Part shown: positions 18,243 to 25,442 of the stretch, in pieces
Position numbering within the stretch: the first letter of the stretch is position 1
How the letters are laid out: each line of letters starts with the position of its first letter
Assembly (NCBI GenBank): GCA_022712835.1
Contig: JAFLJU010000432.1
Span: 1 to 39,310, forward strand
Direction: 5' to 3'
Length of the DNA: 39,310 bases
DNA from: Desulfobacteraceae bacterium
Lineage (GTDB): Bacteria; Desulfobacterota; Desulfobacteria; Desulfobacterales; Desulfobacteraceae
Notes under the pieces: generated by a model
Told to the model about the DNA's origin: nothing
Databases searched by the model: none
What the model saw: only the letters and a program-made list of their open reading frames with translations
Translations under genes and position numbers: made by a program

Positions 18243-18776
18243 ATGAAACGAATTTTAATTGCAATCATCACATTGGCATTTATTGCTGGATTTACACCGG
18301 TGGTATTTGCCGCAGATGTCGCAAAAATAGGGGTAGTTGATTTTGAAAAAATCATCAAGGAATCCAGTTCCGGTAAACTTACCCAGAAAGAGCTGAAAAA
18401 AAAAGGAAATGAATTCCAGGGCAAACTCAAAAAAGAAAAAGATTCTCTGGATGCAATATCCAAGGCATTTGAAAGGGAAGCCCTTGTTTTGAGCCCTGAG
18501 AAAAAACGGGAAAAAGAGCGGGAATTCAGGATTCGGGTCAATGACTTTAAAAAAATGCAAGAAGATTACAGCAAAGAGTTGAGGCGGATTGAAATCAAAA
18601 AAATCAACCAGATGCAAAAAGATGTATTTCAAATTGCCAATGACATGGGAAAAAAGGAAGGTTTTTTACTGATCATAGAACGAAAAACTGCCGGTGTAAT
18701 ATACATGCCTGCAACGGTAGATATTACAAGCCAGATAATTACTAAATACAATGCCCAGGTTGCTGCAAAGAAATAG
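18243..18776 (+). CDS. OmpH/Skp-family periplasmic chaperone
   Basis: A periplasmic chaperone that binds unfolded outer-membrane proteins on their way to BamA. The 177-residue protein has a clear signal peptide (MKRILIAIITLAFIAGFTPVVFA, cleavage before ADV), the family opening IGVVDFEKIIKESSSGK, and a long charged helical section rich in Lys and Glu (about residues 50-130) that would form the tentacle coiled coil. The C-terminal part (EGFLLIIERKTAGVIYMP) completes the beta body. The start is ATG 18243 with GGAGG nearby upstream; an open frame beginning at 18207 reads through that site and is not used. It lies between bamA and lpxD, the usual location of skp. Confidence 0.92.
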   Translation: MKRILIAIITLAFIAGFTPVVFAADVAKIGVVDFEKIIKESSSGKLTQKELKKKGNEFQGKLKKEKDSLDAISKAFEREALVLSPEKKREKEREFRIRVNDFKKMQEDYSKELRRIEIKKINQMQKDVFQIANDMGKKEGFLLIIERKTAGVIYMPATVDITSQIITKYNAQVAAKK

Positions 18777-18792
18777 GATAACGCAATTTTAA

Positions 18793-19854
18793 ATGAAATT
18801 TTGTATCAGTAATATTTTAGATATTTTAAAAATTATCCCGGCCAGGGTAGCGGGAGATCCGAATTTGGAGATCAGGGGACTGTCATCCTTTGACGATGCC
18901 GGCCCCCATGATTTAACCTTTGCCTGCGATCCAGGATATTTGTCCCGGATCAGTGAAACCCACGCAGGCGCAGTATTGGTACCGGAGTCCTTTGCTCCGG
19001 TACCCGTTGAATCCATAAATTGTGTTCTGTTGAAAGCCGAAAATCCCAAGTTATCATTTTTCAGAATACTTGAAATATTTTATCCTGAGAAACCCATTGT
19101 TCCCCATATTCACCCAAGTAGTGTTTGCGGTAGTAACTTCATGCCTGGAAAAGGGATACGGGTGGATGCCAATGTTGTAATTGGGGATAATGTAGTGATT
19201 GGCGATCATGTCCATATCATGGCCAATTCTGTGATTGAAGATGAATGCATTATAGGGGAGCACACCGTCATTAAACCCAATGTGACCCTGATGGCAGGCT
19301 CGATACTTGGGCACCATGTAATTGTTCATCCAGGGTCTGTGATCGGGTCTGATGGGTTTGGATTTACTCAGAATGCAGGAACCCATGAAAAACTTGTCCA
19401 TACCGGCCATGTGGAAATGGGGAATTATGTGGAGATAGGTGCCTGCAACACCATAGACCGCGGGACTTTAGGGATCACCTATCTTGGCAATGGCGTCAAG
19501 ACAGACAACCTTGTCCACATCGCCCATAATGTCAAAATCGGAGACAATACATTGGTGGTCGCCCAGGTGGGGATTGCCGGAAGCACCTGTATCGGCAAAA
19601 ATGTTATTATTGCCGGAAAAGCAGGTATTTCAGGTCATCTTACCATTGGGGATTCTGCTATCATAGGCCCATATGCTGGGGTAGCAAAGGATGTCCCTGC
19701 AAAACAAATTGTTTCAGGTATTCCCCACATGCCCCACAAAATCTGGCTGAAGGTATCCAATATTATTCCCCGATTACCGGAAATGAGGAAAAAATTATTT
19801 TCCTTTGAACGAAGACTGACCGATTTGGAAAGCAAATCAGAAAAAATGGAGTAA
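18793..19854 (+). CDS. lpxD: UDP-3-O-acylglucosamine N-acyltransferase LpxD
   Basis: Adds the second (N-linked) 3-hydroxyacyl chain in lipid A synthesis using acyl-ACP; cytoplasmic. The 353-residue protein has an N-terminal uridine-binding domain (about 1-100, with the GLSSFDDAGPHDLTFACD block). A left-handed beta helix of hexapeptide repeats follows (from about residue 105, e.g. VVIGDNVVIGDHVHIMANSVI), including the catalytic-His region DNLVHIAHNVKIGDN, and then a C-terminal helix (SNIIPRLPEMRKKLFSFERRLTDLE). Length and order match LpxD. The gene follows ompH by 16 bases and precedes lpxA by two. The fabZ gene that commonly sits between lpxD and lpxA is absent here. Confidence 0.96.
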   Translation: MKFCISNILDILKIIPARVAGDPNLEIRGLSSFDDAGPHDLTFACDPGYLSRISETHAGAVLVPESFAPVPVESINCVLLKAENPKLSFFRILEIFYPEKPIVPHIHPSSVCGSNFMPGKGIRVDANVVIGDNVVIGDHVHIMANSVIEDECIIGEHTVIKPNVTLMAGSILGHHVIVHPGSVIGSDGFGFTQNAGTHEKLVHTGHVEMGNYVEIGACNTIDRGTLGITYLGNGVKTDNLVHIAHNVKIGDNTLVVAQVGIAGSTCIGKNVIIAGKAGISGHLTIGDSAIIGPYAGVAKDVPAKQIVSGIPHMPHKIWLKVSNIIPRLPEMRKKLFSFERRLTDLESKSEKME

Positions 19855-19856
19855 CC

Positions 19857-20627
19857 ATGATCCATCCAAGTGCAATTATTGATTCATCTGCACAAATTGA
19901 TACCAATGTGACAATTGGTCCTTTTACCATAGTCAAAGCCAATGTCTGTATCAGTTCAGGCACCACCATAGGCCCCTATAACACCATAGAAGAAGATGTC
20001 ACCATAGGACCGGATTGTCAGATTTTTCAATACGCATCCATTGGCGGGGCTCCCCAGGATTTAAAGTTCCATGGTGAAAAAACCTATCTCATCATTGGAA
20101 AAGGTACTATTATTCGTGAGTTTGTCACCATAAATAAGGGAACTGAATTTGGTGGAGGAATCACCGAGGTGGGGGAAGAAAACTATTTAATGGCCTATAC
20201 CCATATCGCCCATGATTGCAAAACCGGGAAAGGGGTTATTCTAGCCAATAACGCAACCCTAGCCGGACATATCGAAATTGGTGATTATGCCACCATAGGC
20301 GGTCTTGTGGCCATTCACCAATTTGTTCATATCGGAAATTATGCCTATATCGGTGGTAAATCTGCCGTGGTAAAAGATATCCCGCCCTATGTTATTGCGG
20401 CAGGGGACCGAGCTTCTCTCCATGGGCTAAATAATGTGGGATTAAAAAGACATAAATTTCAAAAATCCACCCTTCAGGAATTAAAAAAGGCCTATCGGAT
20501 CTTCTTTCGAATCGGTTTGACCGTTAAACAAGCATCTGAAAGGGTAAAAGCTGAAGTAGAACTCAACCCTGAAGTAAAAAATTTCATGAATTTTATCATT
20601 GAATCCAACAGGGGCGTCACTAGATAA
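19857..20627 (+). CDS. lpxA: UDP-N-acetylglucosamine acyltransferase LpxA
   Basis: First step of lipid A synthesis: transfers a 3-hydroxyacyl chain from ACP to the 3-OH of UDP-GlcNAc. The 256-residue protein is a hexapeptide-repeat beta helix with the LpxA blocks ASIGGAPQDLKF, VTINKGTEFGGG, YTHIAHDC (catalytic His equivalent to E. coli His125) and LANNATLAGH, plus a helical C terminus. The acyl-chain ruler position equivalent to E. coli Gly173 is Gly here (YIGGKS), which in E. coli permits a 14-carbon chain; shorter-chain enzymes carry a bulkier residue. Chain length is therefore predicted long, as inference. GGAG lies before the ATG. lpxI follows three bases after the stop. Confidence 0.97.
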   Translation: MIHPSAIIDSSAQIDTNVTIGPFTIVKANVCISSGTTIGPYNTIEEDVTIGPDCQIFQYASIGGAPQDLKFHGEKTYLIIGKGTIIREFVTINKGTEFGGGITEVGEENYLMAYTHIAHDCKTGKGVILANNATLAGHIEIGDYATIGGLVAIHQFVHIGNYAYIGGKSAVVKDIPPYVIAAGDRASLHGLNNVGLKRHKFQKSTLQELKKAYRIFFRIGLTVKQASERVKAEVELNPEVKNFMNFIIESNRGVTR

Positions 20628-20630
20628 ACA

Positions 20631-21449
20631 ATGAAAATCGGATTAATTGCCGGCGGCGGCCAGTTCCCTTTACTATTTACCCAAAAAGCCCGGGAAAAAG
20701 GATATGAGGTGGTCGCTGTTGGATTCCCTTCTGAAACAGATAGTGGTCTTTCCGACCAGATACCTCATTTTAAATGGCTTTATCTGGGTCAGATATCAAA
20801 ATTGGTGAAACATTTTAAGAAGCATGGTATCTGCGAAGCGGTCATGCTGGGAACCATTTCAAAAACCAATATTTTCAGAGATATCAGGCCGGATTTTAAG
20901 GCCTTGGCCTTTATCGCCACAACAAGCCTGACCCATGATGACTCTATTCTTTCCTCCTTTGCCAATCTTTTATTAAAGGAAGGTATCCAGATCAAGCCCT
21001 CCACCTTTCTTTTACCGGAATTGATCAGCCCCAAGGGATGCTGGACCAAAAGGTCCCCTGATAAATCTGAAAAAAAAGATATTTACGAGGGGTGGAAACT
21101 TGCCAAGGAAATCGGGAAACTGGATATCGGACAGTGCATTGTGATCAGCAATGGAACGGTTCTGGCTGTTGAAGCCATTGATGGGACAGATGCCACCATC
21201 AAAAGAGGGGCAGGGCTTGCAACTGGAAATGGTGCCGTGGTGGTCAAACTTTCTAAGCCAGGACAAGATCTTCGCTTCGATTTGCCTTCTTCCGGCTGTG
21301 AAACCATCCAGACCATGATAAAATCAGGGGCGAAGGTCCTGGCCCTAGAAGCCAACTTGTCCCTTTCCTTTGACAGAGAAGAAATGATCCGGCTTGCCGA
21401 TGACCATGGCATATCCATTATTGCCTTAACAGATGAACAGATTCCATGA
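20631..21449 (+). CDS. lpxI: UDP-2,3-diacylglucosamine pyrophosphatase LpxI
   Basis: Hydrolyses UDP-2,3-diacylglucosamine to lipid X and UMP, replacing the unrelated LpxH of gammaproteobacteria. The 272-residue protein opens with MKIGLIAGGGQFPL and has the two-domain LpxI layout. The N-terminal part contains EAVMLGTISKTNIF. The C-terminal part (formerly DUF1009) contains EAIDGTDATIKRG and FDLPSSGCETI, where the catalytic Asp region of Caulobacter LpxI falls. It lies between lpxA and lpxB, whose reactions flank its own. No clear ribosome binding site precedes ATG 20631, so coupling to lpxA is likely. It shares an ATGA overlap with lpxB. Confidence 0.95.
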   Translation: MKIGLIAGGGQFPLLFTQKAREKGYEVVAVGFPSETDSGLSDQIPHFKWLYLGQISKLVKHFKKHGICEAVMLGTISKTNIFRDIRPDFKALAFIATTSLTHDDSILSSFANLLLKEGIQIKPSTFLLPELISPKGCWTKRSPDKSEKKDIYEGWKLAKEIGKLDIGQCIVISNGTVLAVEAIDGTDATIKRGAGLATGNGAVVVKLSKPGQDLRFDLPSSGCETIQTMIKSGAKVLALEANLSLSFDREEMIRLADDHGISIIALTDEQIP

Positions 21450-22678
21450 TCCCCCGAGCTAAACACCGCCGAATCATGGTTTTGACGGGAGAGCCGTCCG
21501 GTGATTTCCATGCAGCAACCCTTATCATGGCCATGCAGAAGACAGAACCAGATCTTGATATTTCAGGAATAGGCGGCCCCTGCATGGAAGCTGCAAATGT
21601 CGATATTTTCTATCCCATTGATAAATTGTCTGCCATGGGTATCACAGAGGTTCTTTTCCAATTTAAATATATTAAACAGGCCTATGAATCGTTTAAATCC
21701 AGATTACGAACCCATCCGCCAGATCTGATCGTTCTCATTGATTATCCCGGATTCAACCTCAAGGCCGCCCAATATGTAAAACAACACTATGCAATTCCCA
21801 TACTGTATTATATCACCCCCAAGGTATGGGCTTGGAAAGAATCCAGGCTCCAGCAAATAAAACTATATGTGGACCACGCCGCCCTTATTTTTCCCTTTGA
21901 AAAAAAAATATATCAAAGGGCTGGCATCCCATCTACCTACGTGGGAAATCCATTGATGGATGATTACCCCGATCATCTGGCCAAACCTTTTTTACGTCCT
22001 ATTTTACGTCAAAGTTCAAAAGGGTTATCTGCCCGCCCAGGAGGAAAAAATACCCTTTGCTCAAATGAAATGGATTGTAACGGGCCGGTTATCGGATTGC
22101 TTCCGGGGTCCAGGAAAGCTGAGATCACAAACCTGCTGGGGATAATGATTAAAACCGCTTTAAAAATCCATGAACGAAAAAAAAATGCGAGATTTCTGAT
22201 ATCAGCAGCATCCCCCCTTCATTTACAACGAATAAATCAGATTCTATCTCACTATAAACAAACAGAGCTGTTTGAAATAATTCTGGGCAGGCCCCTGGAA
22301 ATTTTTAAAAGATCGGACCTTCTGGTGGCAGCTTCCGGAACCGTGACCCTGGAAGCTGCTCTTTGCTGTCTACCAACCATTATTGTTTATAAAATGTCTT
22401 CGGTAAGTTACACATTTGCAAAATTTCTCATAAAGGTCAAATATGCAGGTTTAGCCAATCTGATTGCCGGACAAATGCTTATGCCGGAACTTCTCCAAAA
22501 CCTGGCCACACCCGAAAAAATTAGTCAGGAAGCATTTTCCATGCTGAAAAATTTAAGGGAGCATGAGAATCAGCTTTTAATGGTTCGAAAACTTTTAGGT
22601 GCTCCGGGTGCCCCGAAAAGAACGGCCAGAATTGCCCTTGATTTAGCAAAATTTGCGTCCTTAAATAAACCTGATTAA
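21446..22678 (+). CDS. lpxB: Lipid-A-disaccharide synthase LpxB
   Basis: A GT19 glycosyltransferase joining lipid X to UDP-2,3-diacylglucosamine to give the lipid A disaccharide; membrane-associated on the cytoplasmic side. The 410-residue protein has the family blocks TGEPSGDFHAA, GIGGPCMEAAN, DLIVLIDYPGFNLK, ITPKVWAWKESR, GLLPGSRKAEI and VAASGTVTLEAALC. It is about 20 residues longer than expected between VGNPLMDD and the GLLPGSR block. That stretch (LRPILRQSSKGL and onward) is low in family resemblance and contains a short DNA repeat, so it looks like a surface-loop insertion. It starts within the lpxI stop (ATGA) and appears to end the envelope block. No gene for LpxK or KDO addition follows. 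Confidence 0.95.
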   Translation: MIPRAKHRRIMVLTGEPSGDFHAATLIMAMQKTEPDLDISGIGGPCMEAANVDIFYPIDKLSAMGITEVLFQFKYIKQAYESFKSRLRTHPPDLIVLIDYPGFNLKAAQYVKQHYAIPILYYITPKVWAWKESRLQQIKLYVDHAALIFPFEKKIYQRAGIPSTYVGNPLMDDYPDHLAKPFLRPILRQSSKGLSARPGGKNTLCSNEMDCNGPVIGLLPGSRKAEITNLLGIMIKTALKIHERKKNARFLISAASPLHLQRINQILSHYKQTELFEIILGRPLEIFKRSDLLVAASGTVTLEAALCCLPTIIVYKMSSVSYTFAKFLIKVKYAGLANLIAGQMLMPELLQNLATPEKISQEAFSMLKNLREHENQLLMVRKLLGAPGAPKRTARIALDLAKFASLNKPD

Positions 22679-22705
22679 ATATAATAAAGCGAAAAAAGAT
22701 GAAAT

Positions 22706-22735
22706 TTGACAAACACCCAACAAAATTATTAATAT
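22706..22735 (+). promoter_or_regulatory. Candidate sigma-70 promoter of the CorC/HlyC-type gene
   Basis: TTGACA at 22706-22711 and TAATAT at 22730-22735, spaced by 18 bases, in the 131-base AT-rich gap after lpxB. Both hexamers are close to consensus and the predicted start lies about 70 bases before the gene. Confidence 0.5.
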
Positions 22736-22775
22736 ATCTAACCCCATTTAAATGGAGAAACACGTGGAGAACCCA

Positions 22776-22820
22776 ATGAATGCTTTGAAAAATAATTTGA
22801 GGAAGTATTATGACTTTTGA
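22776..22820 (+). CDS. Possible 14-codon leader ORF overlapping the next gene's start
   Basis: ATG 22776 is preceded by GGAGA at a spacing of five bases and reads MNALKNNLRKYYDF, stopping at TGA 22818-22820, ten bases past the start codon of the following gene. Its end contains that gene's own GAGGA site. It could couple or meter translation of the membrane protein, or be chance. No family is recognised. Confidence 0.3.
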   Translation: MNALKNNLRKYYDF

Positions 22821-24051
22821 AGTGACGCTGTTGGTTATCTGCCTTTTACTATCCGGTTTTTTTTCATCATCGGAGACCGCTCTTTTTTCCATTTCAAAGA
22901 TCAAGGCACTCCATATTGCCAAGGATGGCTCAAAGACCGGACAACTCATCATGGAGATGAAAACAGACTCCCATACCTTGTTGACCACTATTCTTATCGG
23001 AAATAATGTGGTTAATATCGGTGCCGCCGCTCTTGCCACTTCCCTGGCCATGTCCCAATTCAAGTCCAATGCCGTCGGGATTACCACAGGTATCATGACC
23101 ATTTTAATTTTGATATTCGGAGAGATTTTTCCCAAGTCCTTTGCCAATCATAACAATATTCTGGTGGCACGGGGGGTGATCTATCCCTTGTATTGGCTTT
23201 CCAAACTTCTCTGGCCTCTGATTTTCGCCCTAAATTTTATTCCTAGACTCCATGGCTCCACGGATAACTCCCATGACGCCGTGACTGAAGATGAACTCAT
23301 GACCATGGTGGAGGTGGTGGAAGAAGACGGGGAGATAAAGGAGGCGGAAAAAGAATATATTACCAATATTTTTGAATTTGATGACACCTCCTGCTCGGAA
23401 ATTATGACCCCGCGAGCAGATATGTTTGTCATTGATGTGTCCGACGGGCTTGATATCCAGGAGACATTGAAAACAGGTTTTTCCAGGATACCGGTGATCG
23501 AGGACAGCAAAGACAATGTTATCGGCATTCTTCATGTCAAGGATTTGTTTGCCAGTTTCCAGCGTCTGTCCATCTCTAAAGAGGAGACAACCGCCTCCCT
23601 GGATGTTAGAAAAATCATGAAAAAACCCTATTTTATTCCTGAATCCAAAAAATTAGATTCTCTGCTACAGGAATTCAAAATTAAAAAGAGCCATATGGCC
23701 GTTGTGGTTGACGAACATGGTGGAGTTGCCGGAATTGTGACCTTGGAAGATGTGGTGGAAGAAATCATTGGGGAAATAGTTGATGAAACCGACCGCATGG
23801 TACCCGATATTGTTAGGCTCAAAGGAAACAAATGGCTGGTGGCTGGCAAGACCGATGTTTATAGCCTTAACAAAGCAATTGGGTTATCCCTTTCCGAATC
23901 CAGTAATTATGATACCTTTTCAGGTTTTTTCTTAGAAGAAATTGAAAGAATCCCAAAACCCGGTGAATCCATTATAATAGATAAATGGACCATCACCGTG
24001 AAGGATATGGACGGTAACAGAATCCAGACATTTATCTTGACCAAGGAATAG
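22810..24051 (+). CDS. CorC/HlyC-family CNNM-CBS membrane protein
   Basis: A polytopic membrane protein of the CNNM/CorC type, linked in other bacteria to magnesium or divalent-cation efflux; the old hemolysin annotation has little functional basis. The 413-residue protein starts with a DUF21/CNNM transmembrane domain (about 1-185; LSGFFSSSETALFSISK is the signature, then LIGNNVVNIGAAALATS and FGEIFPKSFA). It continues with an acidic connector (EDELMTMVEVVEEDGEIKEAEKEY), a CBS pair (EIMTPRADM to GVAGIVTLEDVVEEIIGEI) and a C-terminal CorC_HlyC FAD-fold domain. ATG 22810 has GAGGA seven bases ahead. It appears to be monocistronic, with its own promoter candidate, between the lipid A and aromatic blocks. 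The transported ion is not determinable from sequence. Confidence 0.92.
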   Translation: MTFEVTLLVICLLLSGFFSSSETALFSISKIKALHIAKDGSKTGQLIMEMKTDSHTLLTTILIGNNVVNIGAAALATSLAMSQFKSNAVGITTGIMTILILIFGEIFPKSFANHNNILVARGVIYPLYWLSKLLWPLIFALNFIPRLHGSTDNSHDAVTEDELMTMVEVVEEDGEIKEAEKEYITNIFEFDDTSCSEIMTPRADMFVIDVSDGLDIQETLKTGFSRIPVIEDSKDNVIGILHVKDLFASFQRLSISKEETTASLDVRKIMKKPYFIPESKKLDSLLQEFKIKKSHMAVVVDEHGGVAGIVTLEDVVEEIIGEIVDETDRMVPDIVRLKGNKWLVAGKTDVYSLNKAIGLSLSESSNYDTFSGFFLEEIERIPKPGESIIIDKWTITVKDMDGNRIQTFILTKE

Positions 24052-24114
24052 GGCAAATGAATAGTGCAGGGCCTAATTGGGTTAAAAAAATAGGGGCTAC
24101 TCTCATAAAAAACC

Positions 24115-24143
24115 TTGACAGAATGAAAACCGAAGTATAGATT
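24115..24143 (+). promoter_or_regulatory. Promoter of the aromatic operon leader
   Basis: TTGACA at 24115-24120 (perfect -35) is followed by TATAGA at 24136-24141 (15-base spacing) or TAGATT at 24138-24143 (17-base spacing). Transcription would begin near 24150, about 35 bases ahead of the leader peptide and 200 ahead of pheA. Confidence 0.55.
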
Positions 24144-24183
24144 TTTACAACTTTATTCAATTTTAAATGGAACCTTTATTATA

Positions 24184-24240
24184 ATGACAACTTCACACAG
24201 ATATTTTTTCTTTTTTAGGTACTTAACCTGTCTGTGGTGA
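24184..24240 (+). CDS. Phe-rich attenuator leader peptide of the pheA-aro operon
   Basis: An 18-codon ORF reading MTTSHRYFFFFRYLTCLW followed by TGA. Four consecutive Phe codons (24205-24216) are flanked by Tyr codons (24202-24204, 24220-24222), and a Trp codon precedes the stop. Such a run of the pathway's end product is the hallmark of ribosome-stalling leader peptides such as E. coli PheL. It lies between a good promoter and a terminator hairpin, directly ahead of chorismate mutase/prephenate dehydratase. The ribosome binding site is weak (GGAA 12 bases ahead of the ATG). Bases of the ORF take part in alternative RNA pairings with downstream sequence (see the attenuator entry). I regard it as a true regulatory peptide with no function once made. 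Confidence 0.82.
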   Translation: MTTSHRYFFFFRYLTCLW

Positions 24241-24307
24241 GCTGATCATACAATTATTGAACACGCTTAAAAAACCGCAGCAGGCAAAACCTGGTGCGGT
24301 TTTTTTT
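24194..24307 (+). promoter_or_regulatory. Transcription attenuator with pause, antiterminator and terminator pairings
   Basis: Region 1 (CACACAGA, 24194-24201, inside the leader ORF) pairs with region 2 (TCTGTGGTG, 24231-24239) with one bulged G. Region 2 in its longer form (CCTGTCTGTGGT, 24227-24238) also pairs with region 3 (ACCGCAGCAGG, 24274-24284) with one bulged T and one G-U pair: the antiterminator. Region 3 alternatively pairs with region 4 in the terminator. A ribosome stalled on the Phe codons would cover region 1 and leave region 2 free to sequester region 3, allowing read-through into pheA. With ample charged tRNA-Phe the ribosome reaches the stop, covers region 2, and the terminator forms. 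Confidence 0.8.
24269..24307 (+). terminator. Rho-independent terminator of the attenuator
   Basis: AAAAAACCGCA (24269-24279) pairs with TGCGGT plus the T-run (24295-24307). An upper stem AGG/CCT lies beyond a small GC/GG internal loop, and the loop is CAAAA. The U-tract follows the stem directly. It lies 40 bases before the pheA start and inside a longer open frame that would otherwise extend pheA upstream. Confidence 0.88.
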
Positions 24308-24346
24308 ATTTTGCCTCTATTTTATATTACAAAAGGACAACACCCC

Positions 24347-25441
24347 ATGGAAAATGATCAGGAAAAAGCACTTGCACCCTTAAGAGATGAGATTGACCGC
24401 ATAGATTCACAGATTCTGGACCTGATCAACCAGCGGCTGTCCATCGGAAAACAGGTAGGTGATGTTAAAAAAGAAAAAGGCGGTGAGATTCTGAATCGTT
24501 CCCGGGAACGAAAGGTGATTGAAAAGCTTTGGAAAATCAATAAAGGGCCCGCAGACAAAGACCTATTACAATACATATTTAATGTGATCATTACCGCCAC
24601 CCGGGAAATACAAAAACCCAAAACAATTTCCTATTTAGGACCAAAGGCCAGCTATACCCATATTGCAAGCCTGAACCATTTCAAACATTCCGGCAAGTTT
24701 ATTGAACAAGCAGGCCTTTTTGACATCTTCCGGGATGTGGAAAAAAATAAAAGCCACTTTGGGGTGGTGCCCGTTGAAAACTCAATTGAAGGAGCGGTTA
24801 ATCATACCCTGGACCTGTTCACAGATTTTGACCTGAACATCTGTGCCGAACACTATGAGCCGATTTCCCATGACCTATTGTCCATAACCGGAGAGGCTGC
24901 CGATGTAAAAATTATTTATTCCCATCCCCAGGCCATTGCCCAATGCAAGGGATGGCTCAAGAAAAAATTCCCCCATGTGAAGGTATTTGAAACAAGTTCC
25001 ACCTCCAAAGCCGCCCTCATGGCATCGGAAAACCAGGAAGTCGCTGCCATTGCCAGCCAGAAGGCCGCCCATTTCTATGAATTGCTGCCCGTGGAGTCCA
25101 AAATAGAAGATTATTCGGGTAATGTTACCCGATTCTTAATCATTGGAAAAGAATCCCCCGGTCAAACTGGAAGGGACAAAACCTCTATCATGTTTGCCAC
25201 TTCCCATGTTCCGGGAGCACTGTTTAAAGCCCTGGAACCTGTGGACAAGGCCGGGCTGAATATGTTGAAACTGGAATCCAGGCCCACCCGGGATCAGAAT
25301 TGGAGCTATTATTTTTTTCTTGATATTGAAGGCCATATTGATGACAACCGTGTGGCAAAAACCATTGAAAAGATAAAGGCATACTCCCTTACCCTGAAAG
25401 TACTGGGTTCCTATCCTGTCCATATCAAAGAGGACCGATAG
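24347..25441 (+). CDS. pheA: Bifunctional chorismate mutase / prephenate dehydratase
   Basis: Converts chorismate to prephenate and prephenate to phenylpyruvate, the committed route to phenylalanine. From ATG 24347 the protein has 364 residues: an AroQ-type chorismate mutase domain (about 8-90; LRDEIDRIDSQILDLINQR), a prephenate dehydratase domain (about 93-275; SYLGPKASYTH, VVPVENSIEGAVN, and the TRF-type motif GNVTRFLIIG), and a C-terminal ACT domain (about 285-360) with KLESRPTRD, the Phe-binding ESRP motif for feedback inhibition. AAGGA lies nine bases before this ATG. The open frame reaches back to a TTG at 24257, but that would translate through the terminator hairpin and is rejected. 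It is first in an operon with aroE one base downstream, and is controlled by the upstream attenuator. Confidence 0.97.
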   Translation: MENDQEKALAPLRDEIDRIDSQILDLINQRLSIGKQVGDVKKEKGGEILNRSRERKVIEKLWKINKGPADKDLLQYIFNVIITATREIQKPKTISYLGPKASYTHIASLNHFKHSGKFIEQAGLFDIFRDVEKNKSHFGVVPVENSIEGAVNHTLDLFTDFDLNICAEHYEPISHDLLSITGEAADVKIIYSHPQAIAQCKGWLKKKFPHVKVFETSSTSKAALMASENQEVAAIASQKAAHFYELLPVESKIEDYSGNVTRFLIIGKESPGQTGRDKTSIMFATSHVPGALFKALEPVDKAGLNMLKLESRPTRDQNWSYYFFLDIEGHIDDNRVAKTIEKIKAYSLTLKVLGSYPVHIKEDR

Positions 25442-25442
25442 G

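Noticed and set aside
18255..18632. 125-codon open frame on the minus strand of ompH
   Set aside because: Phe-rich antisense shadow of the Lys/Glu-rich helices of the Skp-type gene; no start signals.
24257..24346. Upstream extension of pheA from TTG 24257
   Set aside because: It would translate the attenuator terminator hairpin. The ATG at 24347 has AAGGA at good spacing and begins right before the chorismate mutase domain.
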